64,000 nt of DNA from Compostimonas suwonensis (GTDB lineage Bacteria > Actinomycetota > Actinomycetes > Actinomycetales > Microbacteriaceae). The notes beneath the pieces were generated by a model that saw nothing but the letters and a program-made list of their open reading frames with translations, did no database searches and had not been told where the DNA came from. Shown here piece after piece: positions 34,493 to 43,770 of this stretch (position 1 is the stretch's first letter; every line of letters starts with the position of its first letter). Made by a program: the position numbers and the translations under genes. Location: positions 434,001 through 498,000 of the forward strand of contig NZ_PGFB01000004.1 of assembly GCF_002797855.1 (NCBI RefSeq). Reading direction: 5' to 3'.

Positions 34493-35698
34493 GTGAGCTC
34501 CACCTTCAGCAATGATGTCGTCGTGATCGGAGGCGGCGGGCACGTCGGGCTCCCTCTGGCGATCGCCCTGGCCGACCGAGGCTCGACCGTCGTCGTCTAC
34601 GACATCAGCCAGAAGGCCGTCGACCTCATCAACGCGGGCACCGTCCCCTTCTCGGAGCCCGGCGCGGAGCCCGTGCTGCGCAAGGCGCTCGCCGAGGGAC
34701 GTCTCACGGCGTCCACCGACGCGGCCGTCGTCGCGACGGCGTCGAATGTCGTCGTCGTCATCGGCACGCCCGTCGACGAGCACCTCAACCCCGATCCCTC
34801 CGCGATCCCGGAGGCCCTCGCGCAGTGCAGCGACTACTTCCGCGACGGGCAGCTCATCGTGCTCCGCAGCACGGTCTATCCCGGGGTCACCGCGCTCGTC
34901 GAGAAGATGGTCGCCGACCTCGGCGTCTCGGCCGACGTCGCCTTCTGCCCGGAGCGCATCGCGGAGCACAAGGCGATGGAGGAGCTCTTCACCCTGCCCC
35001 AGATCGTCTCGTCGCGGTCGGAGGCGGGACGGCAGCGGGCGGCGCGGCTCTTCGGCACCCTCACCGACGAGATCGTCGAGCTGGAGCCGGAAGAGGCCGA
35101 GCTGGCGAAGCTCTTCACCAACACCTGGCGGTACATCAAGTTCGCCGCGGCCAACCAGTTCTACATGATGGCCAACAACCGGGGTCTCGACTTCGAGAAG
35201 ATCCGCGCGGGCCTCACCCACAACTATCCCCGCGCGCAAGACCTGCCGGGAGCGGGCTTCGCCGCGGGCCCCTGCCTCTTCAAAGACACGATGCAGCTCG
35301 CCGCGTTCAGCGACAACACCTTCAACCTCGGCCACTCGGCCATGCTCGTCAACGAGGGGCTCCCCCTCTACGTCGTCAGCCAGCTCGAGAAGCGCTACGA
35401 CCTCTCGTCGCTCACCGTCGGGATCCTGGGGATGTCGTTCAAAGCCGGCTCCGACGACATCCGATCGAGCCTGTCGTACAAGCTGCGCCGCGTGCTCAAG
35501 TTCAAGGCGCGCGCGGTGCTCGGAACCGACCCGTACGTCTCCGAGGAGACCGACGACACCCTGCTGCCCCTCGATGCCGTGCTCGCCAAGGCCGACCTGC
35601 TGATCATCGCGACACCGCACCCCGAGTACCGCGATCTGAAGACCGAGCTGCCGGTCGCCGATGTGTGGAACCTCCTCGGGAACGGGGTCGTCGTTTGA
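34493..35698 (+). CDS. UDP-sugar dehydrogenase (nucleotide sugar dehydrogenase)
   Basis: 401 residues. N-terminal NAD fold VVVIGGGGHVGLPLAIALADRG, central helices, and the catalytic Cys in AAGPCLFKDT, as in UDP-glucose/UDP-N-acetylmannosamine dehydrogenases that oxidise C6 to a uronic acid. The LGMSFKAGSDDIRSSLSYKL block is the C-terminal substrate domain. WecC-like versus Ugd-like specificity cannot be settled by eye. The GTG at 34493 is chosen for its GAGG seven bases upstream and the direct start of the fold. First of a three-gene operon. Confidence 0.92.
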   Translation: MSSTFSNDVVVIGGGGHVGLPLAIALADRGSTVVVYDISQKAVDLINAGTVPFSEPGAEPVLRKALAEGRLTASTDAAVVATASNVVVVIGTPVDEHLNPDPSAIPEALAQCSDYFRDGQLIVLRSTVYPGVTALVEKMVADLGVSADVAFCPERIAEHKAMEELFTLPQIVSSRSEAGRQRAARLFGTLTDEIVELEPEEAELAKLFTNTWRYIKFAAANQFYMMANNRGLDFEKIRAGLTHNYPRAQDLPGAGFAAGPCLFKDTMQLAAFSDNTFNLGHSAMLVNEGLPLYVVSQLEKRYDLSSLTVGILGMSFKAGSDDIRSSLSYKLRRVLKFKARAVLGTDPYVSEETDDTLLPLDAVLAKADLLIIATPHPEYRDLKTELPVADVWNLLGNGVVV

Positions 35699-36468
35699 GC
35701 TCGGCTCCACGCGTCTCGATCATCATCCCCGCCTACAACGAGGGCGACGACATCGTGCCCGGGCTCGATCGCATCATGGAGGCGGTCAAGCTCGACGCCG
35801 AGGTGCTCGTCGTCGTCGACGCCCCCGACGACACGACCGTTCCCGTGGTCGAGAGCTATGCGGCCGAGCACCCCCGGGTGCGGATCGTCATCAACAGCTA
35901 CGGCCGCGGGCCCGCGCAGGCGATCCGGTTCGGCATCGACACGGCCTCCGCGCGCACCGTCGTCGTCACGATGGCCGACGGTTGCGACGACCCCCGTCAG
36001 ATCGACGATCTCGTGCGTCTCGTGGAGCGCGGCGTCGTCGTCGCGGCGGCCTCCCGCTACATGCCCGGCGGCCAGCAGGTCGGCGGCCCCCGGTTCAAGA
36101 ACTTCCTGTCGCGCACGGCGGGGGTGTCGCTCAACATCTTCACGAACGCGGGCACCCGCGACGCGACCAACTCCTTCAAGGCCTACGACGCCGCCTTCGT
36201 CAAAGAGGTCGGGATAGACAGCCGCGACGGCTTCGAGATCGGCCTGGAGCTGACCGCCAAGGCGCGCCGCCTGCGCCGGCCCGTCGCCGAGATCCCCACG
36301 ATCTGGCTCGACCGGCAATTTGGCCAATCCAACTTCAAACTGTCACTGTGGATCCCGAAGTACCTACGGTGGTATCGATTCGCCTTCGGACCCCCTCTCA
36401 CCGTGGAACAGCTCCGTTCCCGCACCTCAGGCGCACAGACATCCCTCCCCTCGACAGCTCGCGATTAG
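35695..36468 (+). CDS. Glycosyltransferase family 2 (polyprenyl-phosphate type)
   Basis: 257 residues. RVSIIIPAYNEGDDIV, VVDAPDDTT and MADGCDDP give the GT-A donor and metal sites. SRTAGVSLNIFTNAGTRDATNSFKAY resembles DPM-type synthases. No membrane helix is present. Translation appears to begin at TTG 35695, whose last bases form the TGA of the preceding dehydrogenase gene (TTGA overlap); no ATG or GTG is available before the conserved start. The final ~90 bases are less GC-rich than the rest. An epimerase gene follows after 16 nt. Confidence 0.87.
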   Translation: MSSAPRVSIIIPAYNEGDDIVPGLDRIMEAVKLDAEVLVVVDAPDDTTVPVVESYAAEHPRVRIVINSYGRGPAQAIRFGIDTASARTVVVTMADGCDDPRQIDDLVRLVERGVVVAAASRYMPGGQQVGGPRFKNFLSRTAGVSLNIFTNAGTRDATNSFKAYDAAFVKEVGIDSRDGFEIGLELTAKARRLRRPVAEIPTIWLDRQFGQSNFKLSLWIPKYLRWYRFAFGPPLTVEQLRSRTSGAQTSLPSTARD

Positions 36469-36484
36469 AAGACAGGCATAAAAC

Positions 36485-37510
36485 ATGAAGAAAGTTCTCG
36501 TCACCGGCTCGGCCGGGTTCATCGGCGGCTACATCGTCGAAGAGCTGCTCGCCCAGGGCTATCAGGTCGTCGGAGTCGACAACTACTCCAAGTACGGCCC
36601 CGTCAAGAAGTCGTACGACGACGACCCGAACTACGAGCTGGTCGTGGGCGACGTGCAGGACACCGAGCTCATGGTCAAGCTCCTCGCCGATGTCGACCAC
36701 TTCATCGCGGGCGCCGCCCTCATCGGCGGCATCTCCTACTTCCACACCTACGCCTACGATCTGCTCGCGAAGAACGAGCGCATCATCGCCTCCTCCGTGG
36801 ACGCCGCCATCGAGGCCCACAAGAACGGCCGCCTCGAGAAGGTCACCTACATGTCGTCGTCGATGGTCTTCGAGTCGACCGACCGCTGGCCGAGCAAGGA
36901 GGGCGACGAGCGTCTCGTGCCGCCGCCCCTCTCGTCCTACGGCTTCCAGAAGCTCGCGGTCGAGTACTTCGCCCGCGCCGCCTGGGACCAGTACAAGCTG
37001 CCGTACACGATCCTGCGCCCCTTCAACTGCGTCGGCATCGGCGAGTCCCGCGCGCTCGGCGACGTCGAGATCAACTCGGGCAACGTGCGGCTCGCGATGA
37101 GCCACGTCGTTCCCGACCTCGTGCAGAAGGTGCTCAAGGGCCAGGACCCCCTGCACATCCTCGGCGCGGGCGACCAGGTGCGCCACTACACCTACGGCGG
37201 CGACCTCGCCCGCGGCATCGTGCTGAGCCTCGATCACCCCGCCGCGCTCAACAACGACTTCAACATCTCGACCGCCGACGGTCACACCGTCGAGCAGCTG
37301 GCCGAGGTCATCTGGCGCAAGATCAAGGGCCCGGATGTACCGCTCAACCTCGTGAGCGACCCCGGCTTCGAGCACGACGTGCAGAAGCGCGTGCCCGACG
37401 TGTCGAAGGCCAAGGAGGTCCTGGGCTTCGAGGCGACGACCAAGCTCGAGGACATGCTCGACGAGGTCATCCCGTGGATCGAGAACGCCGTCGCCGAGGG
37501 CACGATCTAA
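36485..37510 (+). CDS. NAD-dependent sugar epimerase/dehydratase (extended SDR)
   Basis: 341 residues. MKKVLVTGSAGFIGGYIVEEL holds the Gly motif of the Rossmann fold, MSSSMVFES precedes the catalytic YGFQK (Tyr-x3-Lys), and RPFNCVGIGE and VRHYTYGGDLARGI are substrate-side blocks of UDP-sugar epimerases. The product sugar is unknown. It may act on the uronic acid from the dehydrogenase two genes upstream, since the three genes are tightly spaced and in one direction. Confidence 0.9.
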   Translation: MKKVLVTGSAGFIGGYIVEELLAQGYQVVGVDNYSKYGPVKKSYDDDPNYELVVGDVQDTELMVKLLADVDHFIAGAALIGGISYFHTYAYDLLAKNERIIASSVDAAIEAHKNGRLEKVTYMSSSMVFESTDRWPSKEGDERLVPPPLSSYGFQKLAVEYFARAAWDQYKLPYTILRPFNCVGIGESRALGDVEINSGNVRLAMSHVVPDLVQKVLKGQDPLHILGAGDQVRHYTYGGDLARGIVLSLDHPAALNNDFNISTADGHTVEQLAEVIWRKIKGPDVPLNLVSDPGFEHDVQKRVPDVSKAKEVLGFEATTKLEDMLDEVIPWIENAVAEGTI

Positions 37511-37525
37511 GGTCCCGAGCGCGAC

Positions 37526-39169
37526 TCACTCACCGGACGGCGCCGCGGGCACGCACAGCGCGGCGCCGTCCTGCGCACGCAACGCGATGTCCGCGGCGTC
37601 GACGCCGTCGATCTCGTTGAAACCCTTCGACAGGCGCAGAACCGTGAAGTTCGAGGTGATCCCGTCGTCGACTGCGCGCACATCCGCACGGAGGTCGGCC
37701 GACGCCCAGACGATCGCTCCGCCCTCCTCCGCACGGTCCAGGACCAGGAAGCCCTGGCCGTCGGCGGGCGCGCACACGGTCGGCGCGGCCCCTCCCGGGT
37801 CGACGGGCAGCGCCTTCAGCTCCATGTTGATCTCGGTGCTCAGCATGACCGGCTCGCTCACCTCACCGGGGGTGAACTCGCCGCGCGCGACGAAGGCGCG
37901 GATGTCGTCGAGGGTCAGCGGCGGGGCGATGACGGGCATCGGATGCACCTGCCCCGCCTCGGCCGTGCCGTCGTCCAGGTCGACGGCGGCCGACATCGCC
38001 TCCTTGGTGAACTGCTCGACGGCGGCCTGGGTGTTGGCGTTGATGTTGAGCATGCCGACGTTGTACACCGCGACGACCGCGAGGAGGGCGGCGACGGCAC
38101 CCAGGGCGATCCGGCTGCGGCGGATCAGAGCGGTCAGGCAGAGCGCCGCCGCGGGTGCCAGAAGGGCGAAGTAGACGTAGACGTAGCGGCCCGACGACGC
38201 GCTCCCGACACCGAGCTGAACCCGCGTGTACGCGGTGAGCGCGGCGAAGACCAGAGCGGCCAGCGTCAGGTAGTGGGCGGGCGATACGCGTCTGAGCCCT
38301 CCGCGCGACACGCTCACGACCATCCACACGCAGAACAGCACCAGAAGCGCGCCCGCGAGCTGCTCGAAGGGCACGACGGCGGCCAGGCTGTCGATGAATC
38401 CGTGCGACACGAACTGCGACATCCCCACGAGGAAATCGGTGGCGTTCGAGGCCTTGTAGCCGTTGGCCGCCTGGCTGCCCGTGTTGAACAGCAGGAACCA
38501 GGTGCCGTAGACGACGCCGACCGCGGCGGCAACCACGAGCGCCTTGCGCCAGCCATGCCGCACGAGGAGGAAGACGACGACCCCGACGACCATGGGGATG
38601 CCCGTGCTGGCGAACGACAGGCCGAGCAGCAGCAGGAGCGCGACCGCGGCGACGTCGCGTTTCCGCAGCGAGGCGCGGAAGACCACGAACAGGGCCAGGA
38701 TGCCGGTGAGCAGCGGCGCGATGAACCCCGTCTGGAACGCCCACAGCGTGTTCTCCGCACCCGCGCCGAGGACGGCGAGGGTGAAGGCCACCAGGATCGC
38801 GATGAGCGGCTGCGCGCCCAGGCGGACCATCAGCCGCCACAGCACGTGCACGAGAGCCAGGTGCACGACGATCGTGACCGCGAGGAACGGCCAGTAGGAG
38901 TGCAGCCCGACGACGAGCTTGATGAGCGTCGTGATGAGAGCGGGCGCGAAGCTGAGGTGACCGTTGTGAGGGGTCAGCAGGTCCCACTCCTGCCGTTCGA
39001 CGAGGAAGTCCCACTCGTCGTAATAGAACCACTGGCTGCCCCCCACGCGCACGAAGACGAGAGCGGCCACGAGGATCGTGGCGGCATGGATGCCCCACCA
39101 CCAGGGCGAGAGGTGAAGGCTTCTCATCGTAGGGATCTCGGGGGGCGCGGGTGTCGCGGTCGGCGACAT
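37526..39169 (-). CDS. Polytopic membrane protein, GT-C-like, unknown function
   Basis: 547 residues: a first helix, an extracytoplasmic loop with the acidic motif FYYDEWDFLVERQEWDLL, about ten further helices to residue ~390, and a C-terminal extracytoplasmic domain of ~150 residues ending in a Cys-containing segment. The acidic loop after helix 1 is where GT-C enzymes keep their catalytic residues, but no named family is recognised. ATG at 39169. Convergent with the epimerase gene (15 nt) and divergent from a GT4 gene. Confidence 0.8.
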   Translation of the reverse strand: MSPTATPAPPEIPTMRSLHLSPWWWGIHAATILVAALVFVRVGGSQWFYYDEWDFLVERQEWDLLTPHNGHLSFAPALITTLIKLVVGLHSYWPFLAVTIVVHLALVHVLWRLMVRLGAQPLIAILVAFTLAVLGAGAENTLWAFQTGFIAPLLTGILALFVVFRASLRKRDVAAVALLLLLGLSFASTGIPMVVGVVVFLLVRHGWRKALVVAAAVGVVYGTWFLLFNTGSQAANGYKASNATDFLVGMSQFVSHGFIDSLAAVVPFEQLAGALLVLFCVWMVVSVSRGGLRRVSPAHYLTLAALVFAALTAYTRVQLGVGSASSGRYVYVYFALLAPAAALCLTALIRRSRIALGAVAALLAVVAVYNVGMLNINANTQAAVEQFTKEAMSAAVDLDDGTAEAGQVHPMPVIAPPLTLDDIRAFVARGEFTPGEVSEPVMLSTEINMELKALPVDPGGAAPTVCAPADGQGFLVLDRAEEGGAIVWASADLRADVRAVDDGITSNFTVLRLSKGFNEIDGVDAADIALRAQDGAALCVPAAPSGE

Positions 39170-39411
39170 CGTTCACCTCACTCTGGGTACCGGCGCAGGC
39201 GGGGGCCCGACGCGCGAACGGCTAGCGGTCGTAGACATCTTCGCAGCCCTCCGACGCTTTCCGCGTCAGCGCGACCTCGCGATGTCGCGAGTGCGACGCC
39301 GTCGCACGAGGCACTCAGGGTCCTCCAAGATGTGCCGATGGTAACCTCTAACGTTTGACGGAGCGGCATCCGACCCTCCGGCGAAGCTGTCGACACAAGG
39401 GGGCACGAACG
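39170..39411. promoter_or_regulatory. Divergent promoter region before the GT4 gene
   Basis: 242 bases. Candidate -10 boxes TAACCT (39342-39347) and TAACGT (39349-39354) point toward the GT4 gene and would give a leader of about 50 bases with a GGGGG stretch near the start codon. A short palindrome, tcgcgatgtcgcga, lies upstream near 39278-39291. No gene seen. Confidence 0.35.
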
Positions 39412-40812
39412 ATGACCGGTGCAACGAACACGTCGAGTCCGCGGAGGACTCGGGTTGTGGTCGCCACCGGCGATTCCCTGGGCGCCAAGATGGCGGGCCC
39501 CGCCATCCGCGCGTGGAACATCGCGCTGGCCGTCTCCCAGGTCGCCGACGTCAAGCTGGTCTCGACCGCTCGGGCAGACCTCCAGGCGGACGACTTCGAG
39601 GTCGCCTTCGACGACGAGGACGCCCTCCGGCGAGACCTCGAGTGGTGCGACGTGCTCGTCTTCCAGGGCCACCTGCTGCACCACCACCCGTGGATCGCCG
39701 AGACCGACGTGGTCATCGTCGCCGACATCTACGACCCCATGCACCTCGAGACCCTCGAGCAGGGGCGCTACCTCTCCGAGAGCGACCGCTCCAACTTCAC
39801 GCTCATGACCGCCGAGGTACTCAACAGCCAGATCGAGCGGGCCGATCTCCTGCTCTGCGCCTCCGAGAAGCAGCGGGACTTCTGGCTCGGCCAGATGGCC
39901 GCGCTCGGCCGGATCAACCCGGCCACCTACGACCACGACAGCAGCCTCAGGTCGCTGCTCACCGTCGTGCCCTTCGGCGTCTCCGACGAGCCGCCCGTGC
40001 AGACCCGGCATGCCCTCAAGGGCGCCATCGACGGGATCTCGGAGGACGACAAGGTCATCCTCTGGGGCGGCGGCATCTACAACTGGTTCGACCCGCTGAC
40101 CCTCATCCACGCCGTGCACCAGCTGTCGCTGAAGAACGACAACGTGCGGCTGTTCTTCCTGGGCATGAGCCACCCGAACCCGGACGTGCCCATCATGAAG
40201 ATGTCGGTGCAGGCGCGCAACCTGGCCGAGGAGCTCGGGCTCGTCGGGCGGGTGGTCTTCTTCAACGAGGAGTGGGTCGAGTTCGACGACCGAGCCAACT
40301 ACCTCCTCGACGCGGACGCCGGCGTGAGCACCCACTTCGACCACCTCGAGACCTCGTACAGCTTCCGGACACGGGTGCTCGACTACCTCTGGGCAGGACT
40401 GCCGATCGTCACGACGGGCGGCGACACCTTCGAGCCGATCATCCGCGACGAGGGGCTGGGCCGCACGGTTCCGCCGGAAGACGTCGACGCGCTCGTCGAG
40501 GCTCTCGAAGACGTGCTCTTCGGTGACGACGGCCCGCGCTACGCCGCCAACTCGGCGCGTTTCGCCCAGGAGCTCACCTGGTCGAAGGTGCTGGCGCCGC
40601 TCGTCGAGTTCGCCGTGGAGCCGTATCGTGCGCCGGACCTCGTGCGAGGCCTCCGGACTCCCCGCGCCGAGGAGCTCGCCGACTACAAGTTCAGGCTCGA
40701 CCGGGTCGAGGGAAGCGCCTCCTGGCGCATCACCGCCCCGCTGCGCAGCCTGCTCGGCGCGGCGAAGAACCTGCGCAAGAAGATCGGCGGAGGAACCCCG
40801 ACAGCAGGTTAG
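39412..40812 (+). CDS. Glycosyltransferase family 4
   Basis: 466 residues, GT-B fold. DSLGAKMAGPAIRAWN at the N-terminus, VIVADIYDPMHLETLEQ, GGGIYNWFDPLTLIHA and GVSTHFDHLETSYSFRTRVLDYLWAGLPIV match, segment by segment, the second half of the GT2-GT4 fusion at 28538-31015. The C-terminus ends with a basic helix (AAKNLRKKIGG) that could touch the membrane. ATG at 39412. Sugar specificity unknown. Confidence 0.92.
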   Translation: MTGATNTSSPRRTRVVVATGDSLGAKMAGPAIRAWNIALAVSQVADVKLVSTARADLQADDFEVAFDDEDALRRDLEWCDVLVFQGHLLHHHPWIAETDVVIVADIYDPMHLETLEQGRYLSESDRSNFTLMTAEVLNSQIERADLLLCASEKQRDFWLGQMAALGRINPATYDHDSSLRSLLTVVPFGVSDEPPVQTRHALKGAIDGISEDDKVILWGGGIYNWFDPLTLIHAVHQLSLKNDNVRLFFLGMSHPNPDVPIMKMSVQARNLAEELGLVGRVVFFNEEWVEFDDRANYLLDADAGVSTHFDHLETSYSFRTRVLDYLWAGLPIVTTGGDTFEPIIRDEGLGRTVPPEDVDALVEALEDVLFGDDGPRYAANSARFAQELTWSKVLAPLVEFAVEPYRAPDLVRGLRTPRAEELADYKFRLDRVEGSASWRITAPLRSLLGAAKNLRKKIGGGTPTAG

Positions 40813-40849
40813 CCGCGCTCGACCGCGGCACGGGCAGCCGAGCCGCCGG

Positions 40850-42316
40850 TCACAGCGGCCAGAGCGGATCGCGCAGCGCGGAACCCCATCGGCGCACGAG
40901 GAGCTCACGCTCCCACTCGTGCACCGAGCCGTCGCGGGTCTTCGACTCGAAGTGGTAGGCCTTCGCGCTGTGCACCCACACCAGGCGATAGCCGCGGGCG
41001 CCGATCTTGCGGGAGAAGTCGGCGTCGTTGTAGTTGCCCGGAAGCTCCTCGCTGAACCCGCCGACCTCGCCGTAGACCTCGCGTCGCACGGCGACGCAGG
41101 CCGCCGTCAGCCCCGAGACCTCACGGTCGATCGCGAGATCGACGACGCTCCCGTCGGTGACCGCGGGCTCGCCGATCATCGGATGCCGCGGGCTGCGCCC
41201 GCTGTACCAGTGGCCGGCGTGCTGGATGGTCTCGTCCTCGAAGACGAGGAAGGCGCCGGTCATGCCGACGTCGCTCTGGTGCAGCGGGGCGATGAGGTCG
41301 TCGAGGAACGACGGCGCGGTCACCTCGATGTCGTCGTTGAGCATCACGACGACCTCGCCCCGGCTCGCGAGGAACCCGACGTTGCACTTGCGGCTGAAGT
41401 TGAACGGCTCGGTGAACTCGACGAGGGTCAGCCGCTCGGCGAGAACCTCCCGGAGCTCGTCGAGCACGGCCTGCGGGGTGCTCGTGTCGAACACGACGAC
41501 GAACTCGAGCTCGGTCAGCCGGGTGGTGCGCAGAACAGAGCGCACGGCGTCGACGACGAGCACACTCTCGCGCCCGTGCACCGTGCCGGCCGTGCCCCGC
41601 GTGGGGATGACGATGCTGACCGTGCCGAGGCCCTCGGCGTCCCTCACGGTGCGGAGGAGACCGGGAGCAGGGCCCAGCTGCGCCTCGCCGCGGATGCCGA
41701 GCCGGTCGAGGTGCCGCTGCAGAGCGGCCCTGCGGGCGTTCCAGGCCTCGGGATCGGGCACGGTCACGACCGGCCGATAGACGAGGGGCTCGTCGAGGTG
41801 CTCGACGGCCGGAGCGGACTCCGTCACCCGCAGGGCGAGGTCGTAGGCCCAGGCGGGATCGGACGGGTCGATGGCGTGGCCGGCCGTCTCCGGCTGCAGG
41901 AACCCCCAGATGCCGTCGAGGTAGTCGACGCCGCGGAGGCGCTCGGGCGACCAGTCCGGTTTGCGTGCGAACTGCCGCAGCCCGGCGCGGTCGGGGAGGC
42001 GCTCGTCGGCGTAGACCACCGGATGAGCCCGCAGGCCCTCGCGGAGCCGGGGCACGGCATCCGGCTCGGGCAGATCCCCCGCGTTCACCAGCACGACGGC
42101 ACGACCGGGCTCCGGGGTGATCGGCCGGCCCGTCTCGGAGCCGTCGGCCGGGCCGCCCGTGCTGCCGGCCACGACGCGGAAGCCTCGGGCGGATGCCGCG
42201 AGAACGAGGTCGTCGGGACCGAGCCGGGGCACGAGGGCCTCGACCGTGGCCGCGATCGCCGTGCGGTCGTCGGCCGGCGAGGCGATGAGGACGGTGAGAG
42301 CCGGGTGCGGGATCAC
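40850..42316 (-). CDS. Glycosyltransferase family 2, two-part
   Basis: 488 residues. The first ~220 residues form a degenerate GT-like or regulatory part (TVLIASPADDRTAI, VVLVNAGDLPEPDAVPRL). The catalytic GT2 domain starts at about residue 232 (GTVSIVIPTRGTAGTV), with VVFDTST, NFSRKCNVGFLASRGEVVVMLNDDIEV as the metal site and GNYNDADFSRKIGARGYRLVW as the catalytic loop. Start GTG 42316, one base after the stop of a coiled-coil protein gene, so the two are coupled. Confidence 0.88.
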   Translation of the reverse strand: MIPHPALTVLIASPADDRTAIAATVEALVPRLGPDDLVLAASARGFRVVAGSTGGPADGSETGRPITPEPGRAVVLVNAGDLPEPDAVPRLREGLRAHPVVYADERLPDRAGLRQFARKPDWSPERLRGVDYLDGIWGFLQPETAGHAIDPSDPAWAYDLALRVTESAPAVEHLDEPLVYRPVVTVPDPEAWNARRAALQRHLDRLGIRGEAQLGPAPGLLRTVRDAEGLGTVSIVIPTRGTAGTVHGRESVLVVDAVRSVLRTTRLTELEFVVVFDTSTPQAVLDELREVLAERLTLVEFTEPFNFSRKCNVGFLASRGEVVVMLNDDIEVTAPSFLDDLIAPLHQSDVGMTGAFLVFEDETIQHAGHWYSGRSPRHPMIGEPAVTDGSVVDLAIDREVSGLTAACVAVRREVYGEVGGFSEELPGNYNDADFSRKIGARGYRLVWVHSAKAYHFESKTRDGSVHEWERELLVRRWGSALRDPLWPL

Positions 42317-42317
42317 G

Positions 42318-42740
42318 TCAGCCCTTCGTGAGCCGGAGGGCGCGGAGCGGCTTCACGAGAGCCGAGCCCAGTCGCCACGTCGCCGAGCGGTGGAACTCCT
42401 CGGCCTGCGTCGCCAGAGCCGCCGCGACGGCCTGCGCGTGGGTGTTCCGCTCGACGCGGGCGCGCTCGACCGCCTCCTCGAGAGCCTCCTGCATGGCCTC
42501 GCGCTCGCGCACGAGCTCGGGGACCGACCCGGAGGCGGTCCGCTGCTCCTGCGTCTCGAGCGTCGCCTCCAGGCCGCGGATGCGGTCGAGGAGGATGAGC
42601 CGCTCGTGGAGGAGCTCGGTGAGACGAGCCGCGGACGGATCACGCGGGTCGACCGGTGCCCACGACGAGCGGTCCCGGTCGTCCGGGCCGGCCGAACCGG
42701 GTTCTCCTGCGGGCGCCGGCTGTGCGTTGTCGGGCTGCAT
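42318..42740 (-). CDS. Coiled-coil protein, unknown function
   Basis: 140 residues. A Pro/Ala/Asp-rich N-terminus is followed from about residue 38 by a long charged helix (LTELLHERLILLDRIRGLEATLETQEQ, then REREAMQEALEEAVERARVERN) predicted as coiled coil, and a basic tail (STWRLGSALVKPLRALRLTKG). Similar tails (SWRITAPLR, RKVVRAVDGAARI) end GT chains in this locus, so it may hold a GT at the membrane or control chain length. No family recognised. A TAAACT box lies six bases before the ATG. Confidence 0.75.
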   Translation of the reverse strand: MQPDNAQPAPAGEPGSAGPDDRDRSSWAPVDPRDPSAARLTELLHERLILLDRIRGLEATLETQEQRTASGSVPELVREREAMQEALEEAVERARVERNTHAQAVAAALATQAEEFHRSATWRLGSALVKPLRALRLTKG

Positions 42741-42746
42741 GGTTCG

Positions 42747-42752
42747 AGTTTA
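42747..42752 (-). promoter_or_regulatory. -10 box of the coiled-coil/GT2 operon
   Basis: TAAACT on the minus strand, six bases before the ATG at 42740; leaderless spacing. Confidence 0.45.
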
Positions 42753-42823
42753 CCGGGGAGCCCACGGGCGGCCTCCCGTGCCGGCCGCATCCCGCGCACA
42801 CCGATCCCACGGATTCGACCGGT

Positions 42824-42829
42824 TATGAT
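42824..42829 (+). promoter_or_regulatory. -10 box of the ABC exporter operon
   Basis: TATGAT, ten bases before the ATG at 42840, giving a leader of only a few bases. Confidence 0.5.
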
Positions 42830-42839
42830 CGGTGTAATT

Positions 42840-43763
42840 ATGTCTAGCTATGATGACGCTGCCCGTACGCGACAGACACGGTTCGCGGCTCTCGAAGCGA
42901 TGCCCCTCAAATCCGTGGGCGGAAACCCGTCCACGCTCGCGGGAGGCGTGAGCTCGGTCAAAGAGGTCTTCGCCCACCGCGAGATGCTCGACCTCCTCAT
43001 CCGCCGTGACCTCAAGGCCCGTTACAAGGACTCGTCGCTCGGCTTCGTGTGGTCGCTCGTGCGACCGCTGACCCAGCTCTTCATCTACTACGTCGTGCTC
43101 GGGCACTTCCTGGGCGCCGCACGCGGGATCCCCGACTTCGCGATCTACATCTTCTCGGGGTTGACCGCCTTCACCCTGTTCAGCGAGATCGTGCTCGGCG
43201 GGGCGTCCTCGATCGTCGGCAACAGCGGGCTCGTGAAGAAGGTGTACCTGCCGCGCGAGATCTTCCCCCTGGCCTCCGTCGGGTCGGCGCTCTTCAACTT
43301 CGGCATCCAGCTGGTGATCCTGCTCATCGCCACGCTGGCCCTCGGGCGGTTCCCCTGGCATCTGGACCTGCTCTACTTCTTCCCCGCCGTGGCGCTGATC
43401 CTCGTCTACGGCACGGCGCTCGGGCTCCTGCTCTCGGCCGCGAACGTCTACCTGCGCGACATCCAGTACCTCATCGAGGTCGTGATGATGCTGCTCATGT
43501 GGGGCTCGCCCATCGTCTACGCGTGGACGATGGTGCGCGACACGATCAACACCGCGTGGATCGTCGAGGTCTACACGAACAACCCGCTCACCTTGGCGGT
43601 GCTGGGCTTCCAGAAGGCGTTCTGGCTCGGGGGGCCCGACAGCTCCTATCCGAGCGAGCTGCTCCTGCGGATGGGCGTGGCCTTCGTGATCGGCCTCGTG
43701 CTGCTGGTCGTCTCGCAGCGCGTCTTCAACCGGCTGCAGGGCGACTTCGCCCAAGCGCTGTAG
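42840..43763 (+). CDS. wzm: ABC transporter permease for polysaccharide export (Wzm type)
   Basis: 307 residues with six helices. RDLKARYKDSSLGFVWSLVRPL is the conserved ABC-2 cytoplasmic entry helix of polysaccharide exporters (Wzm/TagG). VKKVYLPREIFPLASV and LRDIQYLIEVVMMLLMWGSPIVY are further family blocks. It forms the membrane channel that, with the ATPase at 46062-47294, exports an undecaprenyl-linked glycan. ATG at 42840 just after a TATGAT box. Two GT genes sit between permease and ATPase. The symbol is given by function. Confidence 0.92.
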   Translation: MSSYDDAARTRQTRFAALEAMPLKSVGGNPSTLAGGVSSVKEVFAHREMLDLLIRRDLKARYKDSSLGFVWSLVRPLTQLFIYYVVLGHFLGAARGIPDFAIYIFSGLTAFTLFSEIVLGGASSIVGNSGLVKKVYLPREIFPLASVGSALFNFGIQLVILLIATLALGRFPWHLDLLYFFPAVALILVYGTALGLLLSAANVYLRDIQYLIEVVMMLLMWGSPIVYAWTMVRDTINTAWIVEVYTNNPLTLAVLGFQKAFWLGGPDSSYPSELLLRMGVAFVIGLVLLVVSQRVFNRLQGDFAQAL

Positions 43764-43770
43764 ACGCAGC

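Noticed and set aside
34232-35710. Upstream extension of the DUF2142 open frame
   Set aside because: It runs antisense through the sugar dehydrogenase and translates to charged low-complexity sequence; the membrane protein begins at the GTG 34231.
36421-36470. A third copy of the ACAGACATCC leader motif at the end of the GT2 gene
   Set aside because: Only a short core matches; it lies in the opposite context (3' coding end) and lacks the TAGGAT and GGTGGCC parts.
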